Shown here piece by piece: positions 53,970-63,917 of a stretch of DNA of 64,000 bases. The stretch comes from Helcococcus ovis (GTDB lineage: Bacteria > Bacillota > Clostridia > Tissierellales > Peptoniphilaceae). The DNA is taken from the NCBI RefSeq assembly GCF_004524775.2, contig NZ_CP119081.1:62001-126000 (forward strand), written 5' to 3'. Position 1 is the stretch's first letter; every line of letters starts with the position of its first letter. The notes beneath the pieces were generated by a model. It was given only the letters and a program-made list of their open reading frames with translations, searched no databases and was not told where the DNA came from. The translations under genes were made by a program, and so were the position numbers.

Positions 53970-54023
53970 TTGTAATTATTAGTAGATTTGGGTATAATAT
54001 AATTAAAGTCAAAGATAGTCAAA
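53970..54023 (+). promoter_or_regulatory. Promoter with CtsR operator before dnaJ-clpB
   Basis: TTGTAA (53970-53975), 17-base spacer, TATAAT (53993-53998), then AGTCAAA-GAT-AGTCAAA (54007-54023). This matches the CtsR heptad repeat (RGTCAAA-NAN-RGTCAAA) of low-GC Gram-positives exactly, over the likely start of transcription. Confidence 0.85.
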
Positions 54024-54074
54024 CAATTCTAAGATTTATAATAAAAGAAAAGTTAAAGAGATGAAGGAGAAAAT

Positions 54075-54962
54075 ATGAAGTACAGAGATTACTATGAAAT
54101 TTTGGGAGTGTCAAAAAGTGCTACACCTCAAGAGATAAAAAAAGCATATAGAAAATTAGCAAAAAAGTACCATCCAGATTTAAATGGAGGGAGTGAAGAA
54201 GCTGCAGAAAAATTAAAAGAAGTAAATGAAGCATATGATGTGCTTTCAGATGAAAGTAAAAAACAAAAATATGATCAATTTGGATCAGCATATCATGATG
54301 GAATGAATTTTGATCCATCACAATATGGATACACATATACAAGCGGAACAGGTGGATTCTCAGATTTTTTTGAAACGTTATTTGGAAATGGAGGTTTTTC
54401 AGGAGCGAAAAATTTCAGAGGAGGATTTTCATCATCTGATATATTTGGTGGTTTTGGAGGAAGTAGTAGGAAACAAAGGAACCGATATGATTTAGAACAG
54501 TTCATTAGCCTTGAAGATGCATATAAAGGTGGAAATAGAGAAGTTTATGTATCATTACAAGGAAAAAATAGAAAAATAGAGATAAAATGGCCGGCAGGTA
54601 TAACCGGTGGTAAAAAAATTAAAGTTAAAGGAGACAGATTTGGAATAGATGGAGATATTTATGTAAAAATAAATATTGAATCGAAAGATGAATTAGAAGG
54701 TATAGATATTATAAAAGATGTTGAAGTTTACCCTTGGGAAGCGTACTTTGGCACAAAGAAGACAATTGAAACATTGGAAGGTAAAATTAAAGTTAATATT
54801 CCAAAAAATATTCAAACTGACAAAAAAATAAAAATAGCAAAAAAAGGATTTAAGGACATGAAATCAAATATAGGAGATTTATATTTGAGAATAAAAATAG
54901 TAAATCCAATAAATTTAGATAAAGAAAAGGAAGAAATATATAGACAATTAATGGAGGGATAA
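54075..54962 (+). CDS. DnaJ-like co-chaperone without zinc finger (CbpA type)
   Basis: A 295-residue J-domain protein. The J domain covers about 4-70 with HPD in [10 protein letters not shown] Gly/Phe-rich stretch follows ([18 protein letters not shown]), then the C-terminal substrate-binding beta domains (about 140-290). The CxxCxGxG zinc domain of classical DnaJ is absent. It stimulates a DnaK ATPase encoded elsewhere. It is the first gene after a CtsR box, one base before clpB, and so shares its heat-shock control. Confidence 0.9.
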   Translation: MKYRDYYEILGVSKSATPQEIKKAYRKLAKKYHPDLNGGSEEAAEKLKEVNEAYDVLSDESKKQKYDQFGSAYHDGMNFDPSQYGYTYTSGTGGFSDFFETLFGNGGFSGAKNFRGGFSSSDIFGGFGGSSRKQRNRYDLEQFISLEDAYKGGNREVYVSLQGKNRKIEIKWPAGITGGKKIKVKGDRFGIDGDIYVKINIESKDELEGIDIIKDVEVYPWEAYFGTKKTIETLEGKIKVNIPKNIQTDKKIKIAKKGFKDMKSNIGDLYLRIKIVNPINLDKEKEEIYRQLMEG

Positions 54963-54963
54963 T

Positions 54964-57528
54964 ATGGATATGAACAAATTTTCAAAAAAGACATTAGAAT
55001 ACATTGAAAAATCACAAAATATAGCAATTAAAAATTCAAATCCGGAAGTTAATGAAAAACATTTAGTTTTATCAATGTTTCTTGATTCGGATAGCTTAAT
55101 CTATAGATTAGTAAATTTAATTACGGAAAAAAGCGATAAGATACGAAATGAATTAAAAGATTTAGTAGATAAAATGCCACAACAATCAGGTGGAAATTTA
55201 AGTGCTAATACTGTGTATCAAAGGGTATTATTAAAAGCTGAAGATGAAGCGGATGAAATACAAGATAGTTATATAGGAGTAGAGCATATATTTTTAGCAT
55301 TGTTAAAAGAAAAAAATAATGAGGTAGTAGATTTATTAAATAAATATGGTATTACTTATAAAGTATTTAAGACTAAATTAGTAGAATTCAAAAAAGATAA
55401 ACAAAATTCAGCGGGACAAGCGGAAAAAAGTAGCCTTTCAAAATATACAATTGATTTAACTCAAAGTGCCAGAGAAGGTAAAATTGACCCGATAATCGGA
55501 CGTGATGAAGAGATAAGATCTGCAATAAGAATATTATCTAGAAGAACTAAAAATAATCCGGTATTAATAGGTGAACCCGGCGTGGGTAAAACTGCGGTTG
55601 TAGAAGGAATCGCTCAAAGAATTACAAATAATGATGTGCCTGAAAATTTAAAAAATGTAAAACTTTTAACTCTTGATTTAGCTGCTTTAATTGCCGGAGC
55701 TAAATATAGAGGAGAATTTGAAGAAAGATTGAAAGAAGTTATAAATGATGTTGAAAACTCAGATGGAGAAATCATTTTATTTATAGATGAAATTCATATG
55801 ATAGTTGGTGCAGGTAAAACTGATGGTGCAATGGATGCCGGGAACATAATGAAACCGGCATTATCAAGGGGATTGATAAAAGTAATAGGAGCTACAACAT
55901 TAAATGAATATAGACAATATATTGAGAAAGACGGTGCTTTAGAAAGAAGATTCCAGAAAGTTTTGGTTGACCAACCTTCAGTTGAGGATACTATTTCAAT
56001 TTTAAGAGGTATCAAAGAAAAATATGAGATTCACCATGGATTAAGAATTTCTGACTCGGCGGTAATTTCAGCAGCAGTTTTATCAGATAGATATATTACA
56101 GATAGATTTTTACCAGATAAGGCAATTGATTTAATGGATGAAGCTGCAGCTATGGTAAAGACTGAAATAGATTCTATGCCTCAAGATATTGATGATTTGA
56201 GAAGAGACATTTTACAATTACAAATTGAGATAACCGCTCTAAAGAGAGAAACAGATGAGTTATCAAAGGAAAGATTAGAATTATTAGAAAAAGAATTGGC
56301 AGAAAAAGACTCTGTATATAATGAAAAATTTGCTAAATGGCAAGATTCTAAAAAAGTATTGGAAAAAGTTAATACTGTGAAAACCGAAATTGATAAGATT
56401 AAAATTGAAATTGATGAAGCGGAAAGAAATTATGATTTTGATAAATTATCAAGATTAAAATATGGAAAATTACCGGAATTACAAAAACAATTAGAAGAAG
56501 CTCAAGAAAAATCTAAAAATGAATCAGAGTTAAAAGAAGAAGTAACTGATGAAGAAATCGCAGAGGTAGTATCAAAATGGACTGGAGTACCGGTTACAAA
56601 ACTTGTAGAATCCGAAAGAGATAAATTACTTCATTTAGATGATGAACTTCACTTAAGAGTAATAGGACAAGATGAAGCAGTTACATCAGTTTCAGAATCA
56701 ATCATCCGTGCCAGATCAGGGCTTAAAGATGAAAACAAGCCTATAGGTTCCTTTATATTTTTAGGACCAACGGGGGTAGGTAAAACAGAACTTGCGAAAG
56801 CTCTTACTCAATTAATGTTTGATGATGAAAGAAATATTGTAAGAATAGATATGTCAGAATATATGGAAAAATATTCTGTATCAAGATTAATAGGTGCTGC
56901 TCCAGGATATGTTGGATATGAAGAAGGGGGACAACTTACAGAAGCTGTAAGAAGAAAACCTTATGCTGTTGTATTATTTGATGAAATTGAAAAAGCTCAT
57001 CCGGATGTATTTAATATTTTACTTCAAGTACTTGATGACGGTAGACTTACAGATAATCAAGGACGTACAGTAAATTTCAAAAATACAATTATAATAATGA
57101 CTTCAAATATCGGTTCACAATACTTACTTGAAGGAATTGATAAAAATGGAGAAATTAAACAGGAAGCAAAAGATAAAGTAACAAACGAACTAAGACATAA
57201 TTTTAGACCGGAATTTTTAAATAGAGTTGATGAAATAGTTATGTTTAAGCCTTTATCAAAAGAAGAAATTTCAAAGATTATAGATTTGGAATTGACAAAA
57301 ATCACAAATAGACTTTCACATAGAAAAATTACTATTAAGATGCATGATTCTGCGAAAGAATATATTATAGAAAATGCATATTCACCAATTTATGGAGCAA
57401 GACCGATTAAGAGATTTTTACAAAAAAATATTGAAACAGAAATCGGTAAAAAGTTAATCTCCGGAGAAATAACAGATAAGCAAGAGATAAGTATCCTTGC
57501 AGGAGAAGATGGATTGATGATAAAGTAA
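54964..57528 (+). CDS. clpB: Disaggregating chaperone ClpB
   Basis: A Hsp100 AAA+ disaggregase, 854 residues. It has an N-terminal domain ([19 protein letters not shown]), first Walker [14 protein letters not shown] near 200, a coiled-coil middle domain (about 410-520), and a second Walker [14 protein letters not shown] near 600, plus [18 protein letters not shown]. There is no IGF loop for ClpP, consistent with ClpB rather than ClpC. The start lies one base after the dnaJ-like stop, with GGAGGG in front. Partnership with the DnaJ-like protein and a DnaK elsewhere is expected. Confidence 0.96.
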   Translation: MDMNKFSKKTLEYIEKSQNIAIKNSNPEVNEKHLVLSMFLDSDSLIYRLVNLITEKSDKIRNELKDLVDKMPQQSGGNLSANTVYQRVLLKAEDEADEIQDSYIGVEHIFLALLKEKNNEVVDLLNKYGITYKVFKTKLVEFKKDKQNSAGQAEKSSLSKYTIDLTQSAREGKIDPIIGRDEEIRSAIRILSRRTKNNPVLIGEPGVGKTAVVEGIAQRITNNDVPENLKNVKLLTLDLAALIAGAKYRGEFEERLKEVINDVENSDGEIILFIDEIHMIVGAGKTDGAMDAGNIMKPALSRGLIKVIGATTLNEYRQYIEKDGALERRFQKVLVDQPSVEDTISILRGIKEKYEIHHGLRISDSAVISAAVLSDRYITDRFLPDKAIDLMDEAAAMVKTEIDSMPQDIDDLRRDILQLQIEITALKRETDELSKERLELLEKELAEKDSVYNEKFAKWQDSKKVLEKVNTVKTEIDKIKIEIDEAERNYDFDKLSRLKYGKLPELQKQLEEAQEKSKNESELKEEVTDEEIAEVVSKWTGVPVTKLVESERDKLLHLDDELHLRVIGQDEAVTSVSESIIRARSGLKDENKPIGSFIFLGPTGVGKTELAKALTQLMFDDERNIVRIDMSEYMEKYSVSRLIGAAPGYVGYEEGGQLTEAVRRKPYAVVLFDEIEKAHPDVFNILLQVLDDGRLTDNQGRTVNFKNTIIIMTSNIGSQYLLEGIDKNGEIKQEAKDKVTNELRHNFRPEFLNRVDEIVMFKPLSKEEISKIIDLELTKITNRLSHRKITIKMHDSAKEYIIENAYSPIYGARPIKRFLQKNIETEIGKKLISGEITDKQEISILAGEDGLMIK

Positions 57529-57660
57529 AATAAAATTCCCATTAACGCCACTAGTCCTCACTCCGTGAATTGCCCCCAAAAAGTTGTAATGTAAAAATAC
57601 AACTCTATGGGCAGTTCACCTAAAGGAGTTGCGGAGGTGGCTACATGGGAATCTTATTTT
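57527..57660. repeat. Structured element, copy C, with nested second motif
   Basis: The outer stem AAAATAAAATTCCCAT pairs with ATGGGAATCTTATTTT. Inside, it follows copies A and B: TAAC/TAC loop, GCCA/TGGC stem, CTAGT bulge, CCTC/GAGG stem, TTGCG loop, CTCC/GGAG stem. Its apical loop is enlarged by a further hairpin (TGAATTGCCC to GGGCAGTTCA) holding CCAAAAAGTTGTA and TACAACTCTATGG, a motif shared with 58765-58862. It lies at the clpB stop and may end its transcript. Confidence 0.75.
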
Positions 57661-57824
57661 ATCTAATAGTATAATAACAAATTTTATCAAGTTTCATATT
57701 TATTTAAAATTTCAATAAATTCTCTAATGATTTACAAGTTAAATATTTTGAAAATTTTGTAACAGGTTGAAGATGTAAGTATTGTTGTATAATGGAAGTA
57801 AGAAAATGTAAATAGGATAAAAAT

Positions 57825-58577
57825 ATGAATCAAGTTAAAGTCGAACTATGCGTTGAAAACTATGAAGCGGCAAAATTTGCAGAAAAACTTGGATACGATA
57901 GTGTTGAAATAAATTCTGCTTTGTGTCTTGGCGGATTAACTCCAAGTGCTGGTGTAGTTAGAAAGATTGCTGAAAATATTAATATAAAGAAAAATTGTAT
58001 GATTAGAAATAGAGCTGCAGGATTTTGTTACACTGATAATCAGTTTAGAGCAATGCTAGAAGAATTGGATATTTTATTAAATGAAAAAATAGATGGAATA
58101 GTATTTGGATTTTTAACATTTGACTTTGAAATAGATAAGGAAAAAACAAAAGCATTTGTTGAAAAAATTCATGATGCAGGGAAAATAGCAATCTTTCATA
58201 GAGCTTTTGATAATACAAATAATCCATTCCGATCAATTGAAAATTTGATAGAATTAAATGTAGATAGGGTATTAACAAGTGGACAGACTCCGAGTGCATT
58301 GGACAATATGAGCTTAATTAAAGAGCTTATCCAAAAATATGATGATAAAATTGAGATAATTTTAGGTTCTGGAATTAATCCGGATAATGCAATTGAATTG
58401 ATTAAAACTACCAATGCAAGATACATTCATAGCTCATGCAAAAAGAATTATGAAGATATTACTACTAAAAATAATATAGATTATACAATTTTTGGTAATT
58501 TTGGAAATACATATATAGATATTGACGTGGAAATTGCTGAAAAATTAATTAAAATTGTAAAATCACATAACATTTAA
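57825..58577 (+). CDS. cutC: CutC family copper homeostasis protein
   Basis: A 250-residue TIM-barrel protein. QVKVELCVENYEAAKFAEKL at the start, NSALCLGGLTPSAGVV, and RAFDNTNNPFRSIENLIEL follow the family; DRVLTSGQTPSA and ILGSGINPDN lie at the later strands. CutC is linked to copper tolerance, but its biochemical activity is unsettled. A TATAAT box at 57788-57793 suggests it is transcribed alone. Confidence 0.88.
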   Translation: MNQVKVELCVENYEAAKFAEKLGYDSVEINSALCLGGLTPSAGVVRKIAENINIKKNCMIRNRAAGFCYTDNQFRAMLEELDILLNEKIDGIVFGFLTFDFEIDKEKTKAFVEKIHDAGKIAIFHRAFDNTNNPFRSIENLIELNVDRVLTSGQTPSALDNMSLIKELIQKYDDKIEIILGSGINPDNAIELIKTTNARYIHSSCKKNYEDITTKNNIDYTIFGNFGNTYIDIDVEIAEKLIKIVKSHNI

Positions 58578-58764
58578 AAAATATTTTTAAATAAAAAATG
58601 TTATAAAAAGGAATTACCAATAATTTCTTATAAAATTTATTACATTTGATTGTATAAATTTTGGTATCGCCATTTAATATATACTGTCAAAATGTAATTT
58701 TATGTGTCCAGCTTATAGGTAGTAGTTTAAGTATAATCATAAAAATTGAAAATAAAAAAATAAA

Positions 58765-58862
58765 AAAGTTGTTTCAAAATGAAAAATTAAGAGGACGCCA
58801 AAAAGTTGGAATTAAAATTCAACTTAGAGGGTGTCGGTTCAAAATATCATTTGAAACAACTT
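58765..58862 (-). repeat. Structured element D, terminator of the phn operon
   Basis: AAGTTGTTTCAAAATGA pairs with TCATTTGAAACAACTT (one bulged A). On the reverse strand it follows the last phnE gene and is followed by a T-rich run, so it should terminate the phn operon. Inside, GACGCC/GGTGTC closes CCAAAAAGTTGGAATT and AATTCAAC, matching the inner motif of copy C. Confidence 0.65.
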
Positions 58863-58870
58863 CTTTAATT

Positions 58871-59680
58871 TTAAAATCCTTTAATTAATCTAGCTCTAAT
58901 TCTTACTGAGAAGAATTCAATTATTAAAACTAAAGCAACAAGGCAAATTAGAATTGACCCTGCTTGATTCCATTTATATGCGTTTATTGCAAATATTAAT
59001 GGTGCACCGATACCACCTGCCCCTACAAGGCCTAAAACGGTTGCATCTCTAAGGTTTATATCAAATCTGTAAATGATTGTTGACATAAACATTGCATAAA
59101 GTTGAGGAAATATTCCATATCTTATTTTTTGGAATGTTGTTAATCCCATTGCTGATAGAGATTCTAATATATTTTCGTTTATATCCATTATTGATTCAGC
59201 AAATAATTTACTTATCATACCTATAGATGTTACAGCCATAGTCAATACTCCAGCGAAAGGTCCAGGCCCAACCATTCTTATAAATAAGAGACCATAAACT
59301 AGTGCAGGGATTGTTCTTATTAATATTAAGAATAATCTTATAGCGTAAGCAACATATTTTGGTACAATATTTACTGAAGTTAAAAATGAGAATGGTATTG
59401 CTAAAATTGCCCCTAAAACTGTACCTAAAAAAGCTATAGCCATTGTCTCAACAAGTAAATAAGGAATTCCTTGTTTTGTTAAGTTTATTAAGTTTAAATC
59501 AGGAGTTAATATTCCCTTAAATATGTTGCCTACAATTCCCATGCTTTCTTTTGTTGCACCGGCAGATTGTAATCCTAAAAATGACCAAACTAAAAGTCCT
59601 GTAATTATTAAAATATTAATAATTGTTTTAATTCTCGTGTTTGGTTCTTGTTCTAATTTTTTTAATATTTCTTCATTCAT
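58871..59680 (-). CDS. phnE: Phosphonate-type ABC transporter permease 2
   Basis: A 269-residue membrane subunit of the PhnE family with about six helices. The coupling loop is AMGLTTFQKIRYGIFPQLYA, and FDINLRDATVLGLVGAGGIG is the characteristic segment after it. It starts eight bases after the first permease gene on this strand. The two permeases probably form a heterodimer. No C-P lyase or phosphonatase is encoded nearby. Confidence 0.9.
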   Translation of the reverse strand: MNEEILKKLEQEPNTRIKTIINILIITGLLVWSFLGLQSAGATKESMGIVGNIFKGILTPDLNLINLTKQGIPYLLVETMAIAFLGTVLGAILAIPFSFLTSVNIVPKYVAYAIRLFLILIRTIPALVYGLLFIRMVGPGPFAGVLTMAVTSIGMISKLFAESIMDINENILESLSAMGLTTFQKIRYGIFPQLYAMFMSTIIYRFDINLRDATVLGLVGAGGIGAPLIFAINAYKWNQAGSILICLVALVLIIEFFSVRIRARLIKGF

Positions 59681-59688
59681 AATCTACC

Positions 59689-60510
59689 TCACACAAATTT
59701 TTTACGTAAAAATAAGCTTATACCTTCTATTATTACTATTGTTATTAAAACAAGAAGAAGTATAGCTCCCAGGTTGCTATATTCTCTAAGACCGATATTG
59801 TGTTTAATTAATATACCTACACCTCCGGCACCAACATATCCTAAAATTGCAGCATATCTTACATTGCCTTCAAAGTTATATAATGCGGTTGCGAAAAATG
59901 TAGGTAATACTTGAGGTAATACAGCTTTTATAAATGCCATATATCTTCTATAGCCCATAGATATTAATGCCTCAAAAGCTCCCATATCTACATTTTCTAT
60001 TTGTTCGTAAATTATTTTTCCTACATATGAAAATGAATAAATAAATATAGCTACCGTCCCCGCTTTTGATCCTATTCCAAATATAAATGTTGCAATTAGA
60101 GCATTTACAATAGTAGGGATTGTTCTCATTATGGAAAAAATTGTTCTCATAATCCAATTTGCAAATTTATTATTCATCATATTTGATGAAGCAATATATG
60201 CAAAAGGTATTGAAGTTACAGCTCCTAAAAATGAACCTAAAAGAGACATTTTAATTGTTTCAATTAGGGGATCTACTACTTTTGGTAAATATCTAAAATC
60301 CGGATTAAATAAATCTTTAAGTATTAAACTCATTTGATGAAATTGTTTTATAATTCTTTCAAATGAAAATTGTGTAAAATGAGCAGATAGTATTAACAGA
60401 ATTAAAATTAATGGAGCTATAATTATAGCTCTGCTTCTTTTTTCTTTTACAATTGTACCATTTGGCAAGGTATAAATTTTGGGTTTTAAAATTTTATCGT
60501 ATAAGTTCAT
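59689..60510 (-). CDS. phnE: Phosphonate-type ABC transporter permease 1
   Basis: A 273-residue PhnE homologue. SMGYRRYMAFIKAVLPQVLP is the coupling loop, and YNFEGNVRYAAILGYVGAGG the following conserved segment. It overlaps the phnC stop by one base. It shares the layout of the second permease but only moderate identity, so the pair is an old duplication. Confidence 0.9.
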   Translation of the reverse strand: MNLYDKILKPKIYTLPNGTIVKEKRSRAIIIAPLILILLILSAHFTQFSFERIIKQFHQMSLILKDLFNPDFRYLPKVVDPLIETIKMSLLGSFLGAVTSIPFAYIASSNMMNNKFANWIMRTIFSIMRTIPTIVNALIATFIFGIGSKAGTVAIFIYSFSYVGKIIYEQIENVDMGAFEALISMGYRRYMAFIKAVLPQVLPTFFATALYNFEGNVRYAAILGYVGAGGVGILIKHNIGLREYSNLGAILLLVLITIVIIEGISLFLRKKFV

Positions 60511-61277
60511 TATAAAGCTCCAGACATTTCTATTTCATCAGCTTTTTCACCATAAATAGTTTTTAAAACATCATCATTAACGTTTTTAGCCGGTCCATCA
60601 TAAACAATTTCTCCATCTTTTATACCGATTACTCTTGAAGCATATTCTAATGCTAAATCAACATGATGAATATTAATTAAAATTGCTATGTTATTTCTTT
60701 GATTGATTTTTAGAAGATAGTCCATAACCTGTTTAGCTGTTACAGGATCTAGGCTGGCAACCGGCTCATCAGCTAATATTATCTCAGGTTTTTGAGCTAG
60801 AGTCCTAGCTAAAGCAACTCTTTGTTGTTGTCCACCTGAAAGATGATCAGCTCTTACATATGCTTTATCTAAAATATCCACTTGTCTTAATGCATCTAAA
60901 GCTTGAATTTTCATTGATTTTGGGAAAAATCCAAACATGGATCTAATAGGATCTAAATCAGGAACAAATCCGGCTAAAACATTATTGATAACTGTTGTTC
61001 TGTCAACTAAGTTAAATTGTTGAAATATCATACCTATGTTTCTTCTAAATGTTCTTAAATCTTTACCTTTCAATTCTGAAACATTTTGATCATTTACTGT
61101 AAGTCTACCTTCTTCAATAGGAATCATTTTATTAATAGTTCTTATTAAAGTGGATTTACCGGCACCTGAACGTCCTATTATCGCAATCATCTCTCCCGCT
61201 TCAATAGTAAGATTTATATTTTTTAATGCCTTGAATCCATTTGGATATATTTTACTAACATTTTCAAATTTAATCAT
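60510..61277 (-). CDS. phnC: Phosphonate-type ABC transporter ATP-binding protein
   Basis: A 255-residue ATPase. Walker A is GRSGAGKSTLIR near residue 35, the signature LSGGQQQRVALAR, Walker B ILADEPVASLDP, and the switch His in LINIHHVDLAL. The double His (HH) is usual in PhnC. It follows phnD after a terminator hairpin. Confidence 0.93.
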   Translation of the reverse strand: MIKFENVSKIYPNGFKALKNINLTIEAGEMIAIIGRSGAGKSTLIRTINKMIPIEEGRLTVNDQNVSELKGKDLRTFRRNIGMIFQQFNLVDRTTVINNVLAGFVPDLDPIRSMFGFFPKSMKIQALDALRQVDILDKAYVRADHLSGGQQQRVALARTLAQKPEIILADEPVASLDPVTAKQVMDYLLKINQRNNIAILINIHHVDLALEYASRVIGIKDGEIVYDGPAKNVNDDVLKTIYGEKADEIEMSGAL

Positions 61278-61290
61278 TTTTTCCTCTCAT

Positions 61291-61317
61291 AAAAAATGGG
61301 CTAAGCGAACTTAGCCC
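61291..61317 (-). terminator. Terminator between phnD and phnC
   Basis: On the reverse strand GGGCTAAG-TTCG-CTTAGCCC (a UUCG-loop hairpin) is followed by A and T6. It lies between the binding-protein gene and phnC, so binding protein should be made in excess. Confidence 0.9.
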
Positions 61318-61332
61318 TTATAAAACATAATT

Positions 61333-62382
61333 TTAGTGTTTAGTCAATTTTTTCATTAATTTTTGAGCATCTCTTTCTTTATTGTAATCTTCAGATTTTG
61401 CTTTTTTGTATCCGAAGTGGTTATAGATGCTTATAACTTTCTTACCTTCTTCAGTTTTAGCTAAGTTAATAAATGCATTTGCTAATGCTTCTTTGAATTC
61501 AGGAGTCATATTACCTGATTGAGCATTTTTTGATACAGAAACTGTATCGTTATAAATTTTATCTGAAACACCTATAATATTTGTATCTTCCCAAATATCT
61601 TTTGGACCATTGTATTGTTTTACCCATTTATTAGCGTTATCAATTCTTGCATCTGTAAATGCAACGATGACATCAAGTTGACCGGTTGCTAATTGAGCTA
61701 AAGCTGTATTGTATGAATCTTGTTCAACAACAGTGCTTAAATCAGTAATTCCTTTTCCATAATTATCTTTTAACCATAAATATGGATAAATGTAACCTGC
61801 AGAAGATGAAACACCTCTAACGCCCCATTTTGCAGAGTTTAAATCTTCCCATGTTAGTTTTTCGCCTGCATTAACTTTTTTAGCTAATTCTTTTCCTTTT
61901 TCAGAAGGACCTGCTAAAATCATCGATCTATAATATGTTACTTCCTCGTTTACAAGTTTTGTAGGTTTATTTGCATTCCAATCTTTAGCTTTTTCAGAAT
62001 CGTTATTGTAACCTTTTCTTGTAGCTGTTAATAGAACTTCAGCACCATCATCATATAATACATATGTTCCACCAGGAATTAGACCAACATCAATAGAACC
62101 TGCAGATAATGCTTCACCAGTTGCTTCATATGATGTACCAACAGAAATTTCAACTTTTTTTACATTATAACCTTGTTTTTTTAAGTGTTTTTGTAATAAT
62201 CCTTCAAGTGGCTTTGTTTGACTTATAATGTCTTTAGGATCTCTTGAAGGTACAAATTGTACTGTCAATTTTTCAATAGTCTTACTGTTAGTTCCCTTAT
62301 CTTTTGCTTTTTTTGTTGTTGATGGTTGACATGCTGATAGCACCATTACCATAACAAGCAATAAAGAAATGATTTTTTTCAT
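61333..62382 (-). CDS. phnD: Phosphonate/phosphite-type binding lipoprotein
   Basis: A 349-residue lipoprotein (lipobox LSAC, C18). The mature protein has the PhnD fold markers: LTVQFVPSRDPKDIISQTKP, SVGTSYEATGEALSAGSIDV, and WGVRGVSSSAGYIYPYLWLK. TAGGAGGAA precedes the ATG, and an extended -10 lies at 62412-62420. PhnD relatives bind phosphonates, phosphite or other oxyanions; the true ligand is unknown. Confidence 0.92.
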   Translation of the reverse strand: MKKIISLLLVMVMVLSACQPSTTKKAKDKGTNSKTIEKLTVQFVPSRDPKDIISQTKPLEGLLQKHLKKQGYNVKKVEISVGTSYEATGEALSAGSIDVGLIPGGTYVLYDDGAEVLLTATRKGYNNDSEKAKDWNANKPTKLVNEEVTYYRSMILAGPSEKGKELAKKVNAGEKLTWEDLNSAKWGVRGVSSSAGYIYPYLWLKDNYGKGITDLSTVVEQDSYNTALAQLATGQLDVIVAFTDARIDNANKWVKQYNGPKDIWEDTNIIGVSDKIYNDTVSVSKNAQSGNMTPEFKEALANAFINLAKTEEGKKVISIYNHFGYKKAKSEDYNKERDAQKLMKKLTKH

Positions 62383-62411
62383 TTTTCCTCCTAAAATTTT
62401 ACTATAATTAA

Positions 62412-62420
62412 ATTATATCA
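62412..62420 (-). promoter_or_regulatory. Extended -10 promoter of the phn operon
   Basis: TGATATAAT on the reverse strand, 30 bases before the phnD start. Confidence 0.55.
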
Positions 62421-62522
62421 AAAATAATAAAATAATTCAGAATAAAATTATAATTTTTATGTTTAATGTGATTAAATCAGTATTTTAATTGTTACAAAAA
62501 AGTTATCTTTTTTAATATATTC

Positions 62523-62551
62523 TTGACATAAAAATATTTTATAAATATACT
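62523..62551 (+). promoter_or_regulatory. Promoter of the DNA methyltransferase gene
   Basis: TTGACA (62523-62528) and TATACT (62546-62551) with a 17-base spacer, 31 bases before the ATG. Confidence 0.65.
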
Positions 62552-62582
62552 AAACATAATTGATAGATAGAGGGAAAATATT

Positions 62583-63509
62583 ATGAAAAAAAAATCATTA
62601 AAGAATAAGACAATAGATTTTGATTTGAATGTAGGGGAGAAGTATCTTAAAAATGCTGTTTATTTTGATAATTCACTTAAATTCACTGATTTAATAAATA
62701 AAAATATTATAGGAGATACATTTAACGTTTTAGATCATATAGAAAATAATTCAATAGACCTTTTAATTGTAGACCCTCCATATAATCTAAGAAAAAATTA
62801 CCACGGTAATATTTTTAACGAAAAAAACACAAAAGAGTATGCTGATTATACAGAAAAATGGATATCTAAAATAAAACCTAAATTAAAAGATAAAGGTAGC
62901 ATATATGTATGTTGTGATTGGAAATCTTCAATGATTATAGGATCAATTTTATTAAAATATTTTAATATTAAAAGTAGGATAACTTGGGAAAGAGAAAAAG
63001 GAAGGGGAGCAAAGTCAAATTGGAAAAATTCTTTGGAGGATATTTGGTTTGCAACGAATTCTGAAGAATATACATTTAATATTGATGCTGTAAAGAAAAG
63101 AAAAAAGGTTATAGCTCCTTATAAAGAAGAAGGGAAACCAAAAGATTGGAAGGATGATAAAAATGTAAAATACAGGGACACTCATCCATCAAATTTTTGG
63201 GATGATATAACTATTCCATTTTGGTCAATGCCGGAAAATACAGCACATCCAACTCAAAAACCGGAAAAACTAATTGCTAAATTGGTCTTAGCTAGTTCAA
63301 ATGAGGGGGATTTAATATTAGATCCATTTATGGGATCAGGTACTACTTCGGTTGTATGTAAAAAATTAAATCGCAAATTTATAGGAATAGAGCAAAATGA
63401 GTTATATGTTTCTTGGGCTGAAAAAAGATTATTAGATGCTGAAGATAATATAGAAATACAAGGGATTAAAGATGGAATTTTTTATGAAAGAAATTTTAAT
63501 TTAAAATAA
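62583..63509 (+). CDS. Orphan site-specific DNA methyltransferase (beta class)
   Basis: A 308-residue amino-methyltransferase. The catalytic DPPYNL is at about residue 64-69, before the SAM-binding DPFMGSGTT at about 253, so it is a beta-class N6-adenine or N4-cytosine enzyme. EKGRGAKSNWKNSLEDIWFA and HPTQKPEKLIAKLVLASS match DpnA/YhdJ-like enzymes. No restriction endonuclease is seen in the 0.5 kb that follow. It has its own promoter. Confidence 0.92.
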   Translation: MKKKSLKNKTIDFDLNVGEKYLKNAVYFDNSLKFTDLINKNIIGDTFNVLDHIENNSIDLLIVDPPYNLRKNYHGNIFNEKNTKEYADYTEKWISKIKPKLKDKGSIYVCCDWKSSMIIGSILLKYFNIKSRITWEREKGRGAKSNWKNSLEDIWFATNSEEYTFNIDAVKKRKKVIAPYKEEGKPKDWKDDKNVKYRDTHPSNFWDDITIPFWSMPENTAHPTQKPEKLIAKLVLASSNEGDLILDPFMGSGTTSVVCKKLNRKFIGIEQNELYVSWAEKRLLDAEDNIEIQGIKDGIFYERNFNLK

Positions 63510-63528
63510 TAATTTATGATAAATAGAG

Positions 63529-63917
63529 GTTGTTGCAAAAATAAATTTTTTATTTATTTTTTAATAGTTCTTCTAATAATAAAATTAATACTCAAATTAA
63601 TTAGTTTTTTAGTGAATATTTAATTGTATTACTAAATAAAAAAAATATTAATATTGGATTATTTTTAACAACATTATCAAAATCATCTCAAAAATGACAT
63701 AATGTCCTTGATATGGGTAGTAGTTTAAAATTTACAACTTAATTAAAATACCTCTCAAAAATCAAAAAATGCAAAAATGAGATGTAAAATTGATTAAAAT
63801 CATCAAGATTTATTCATTAAAAAAATCCCCACAAAATTTAAGATTTAAAACTTGAGATAATACTGTCTATATGAATTAAATTTTTACAAATTACAATCTA
63901 TTATTTATTTTGCAACA
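63529..63917. mobile_element. Gene-free segment bounded by an inverted repeat, possible IS relic
   Basis: GTTGTTGCAAAAATAAAT (from 63529) and TTTATTTTGCAACA (63904-63917) form an inverted repeat enclosing about 0.36 kb of AT-rich sequence with no ORF. The stretch GGTAGTAGTTTAA at 63716-63728 also occurs at 58718-58730, both times after a GTCC. From 63918 to the window end I see nothing further. Confidence 0.3.

Noticed and set aside
58661-58888. A 75-codon ORF
   Set aside because: It runs through the hairpin at 58765-58862 and into the 3' end of phnE, has no ribosome site, and the protein shows no recognisable pattern.
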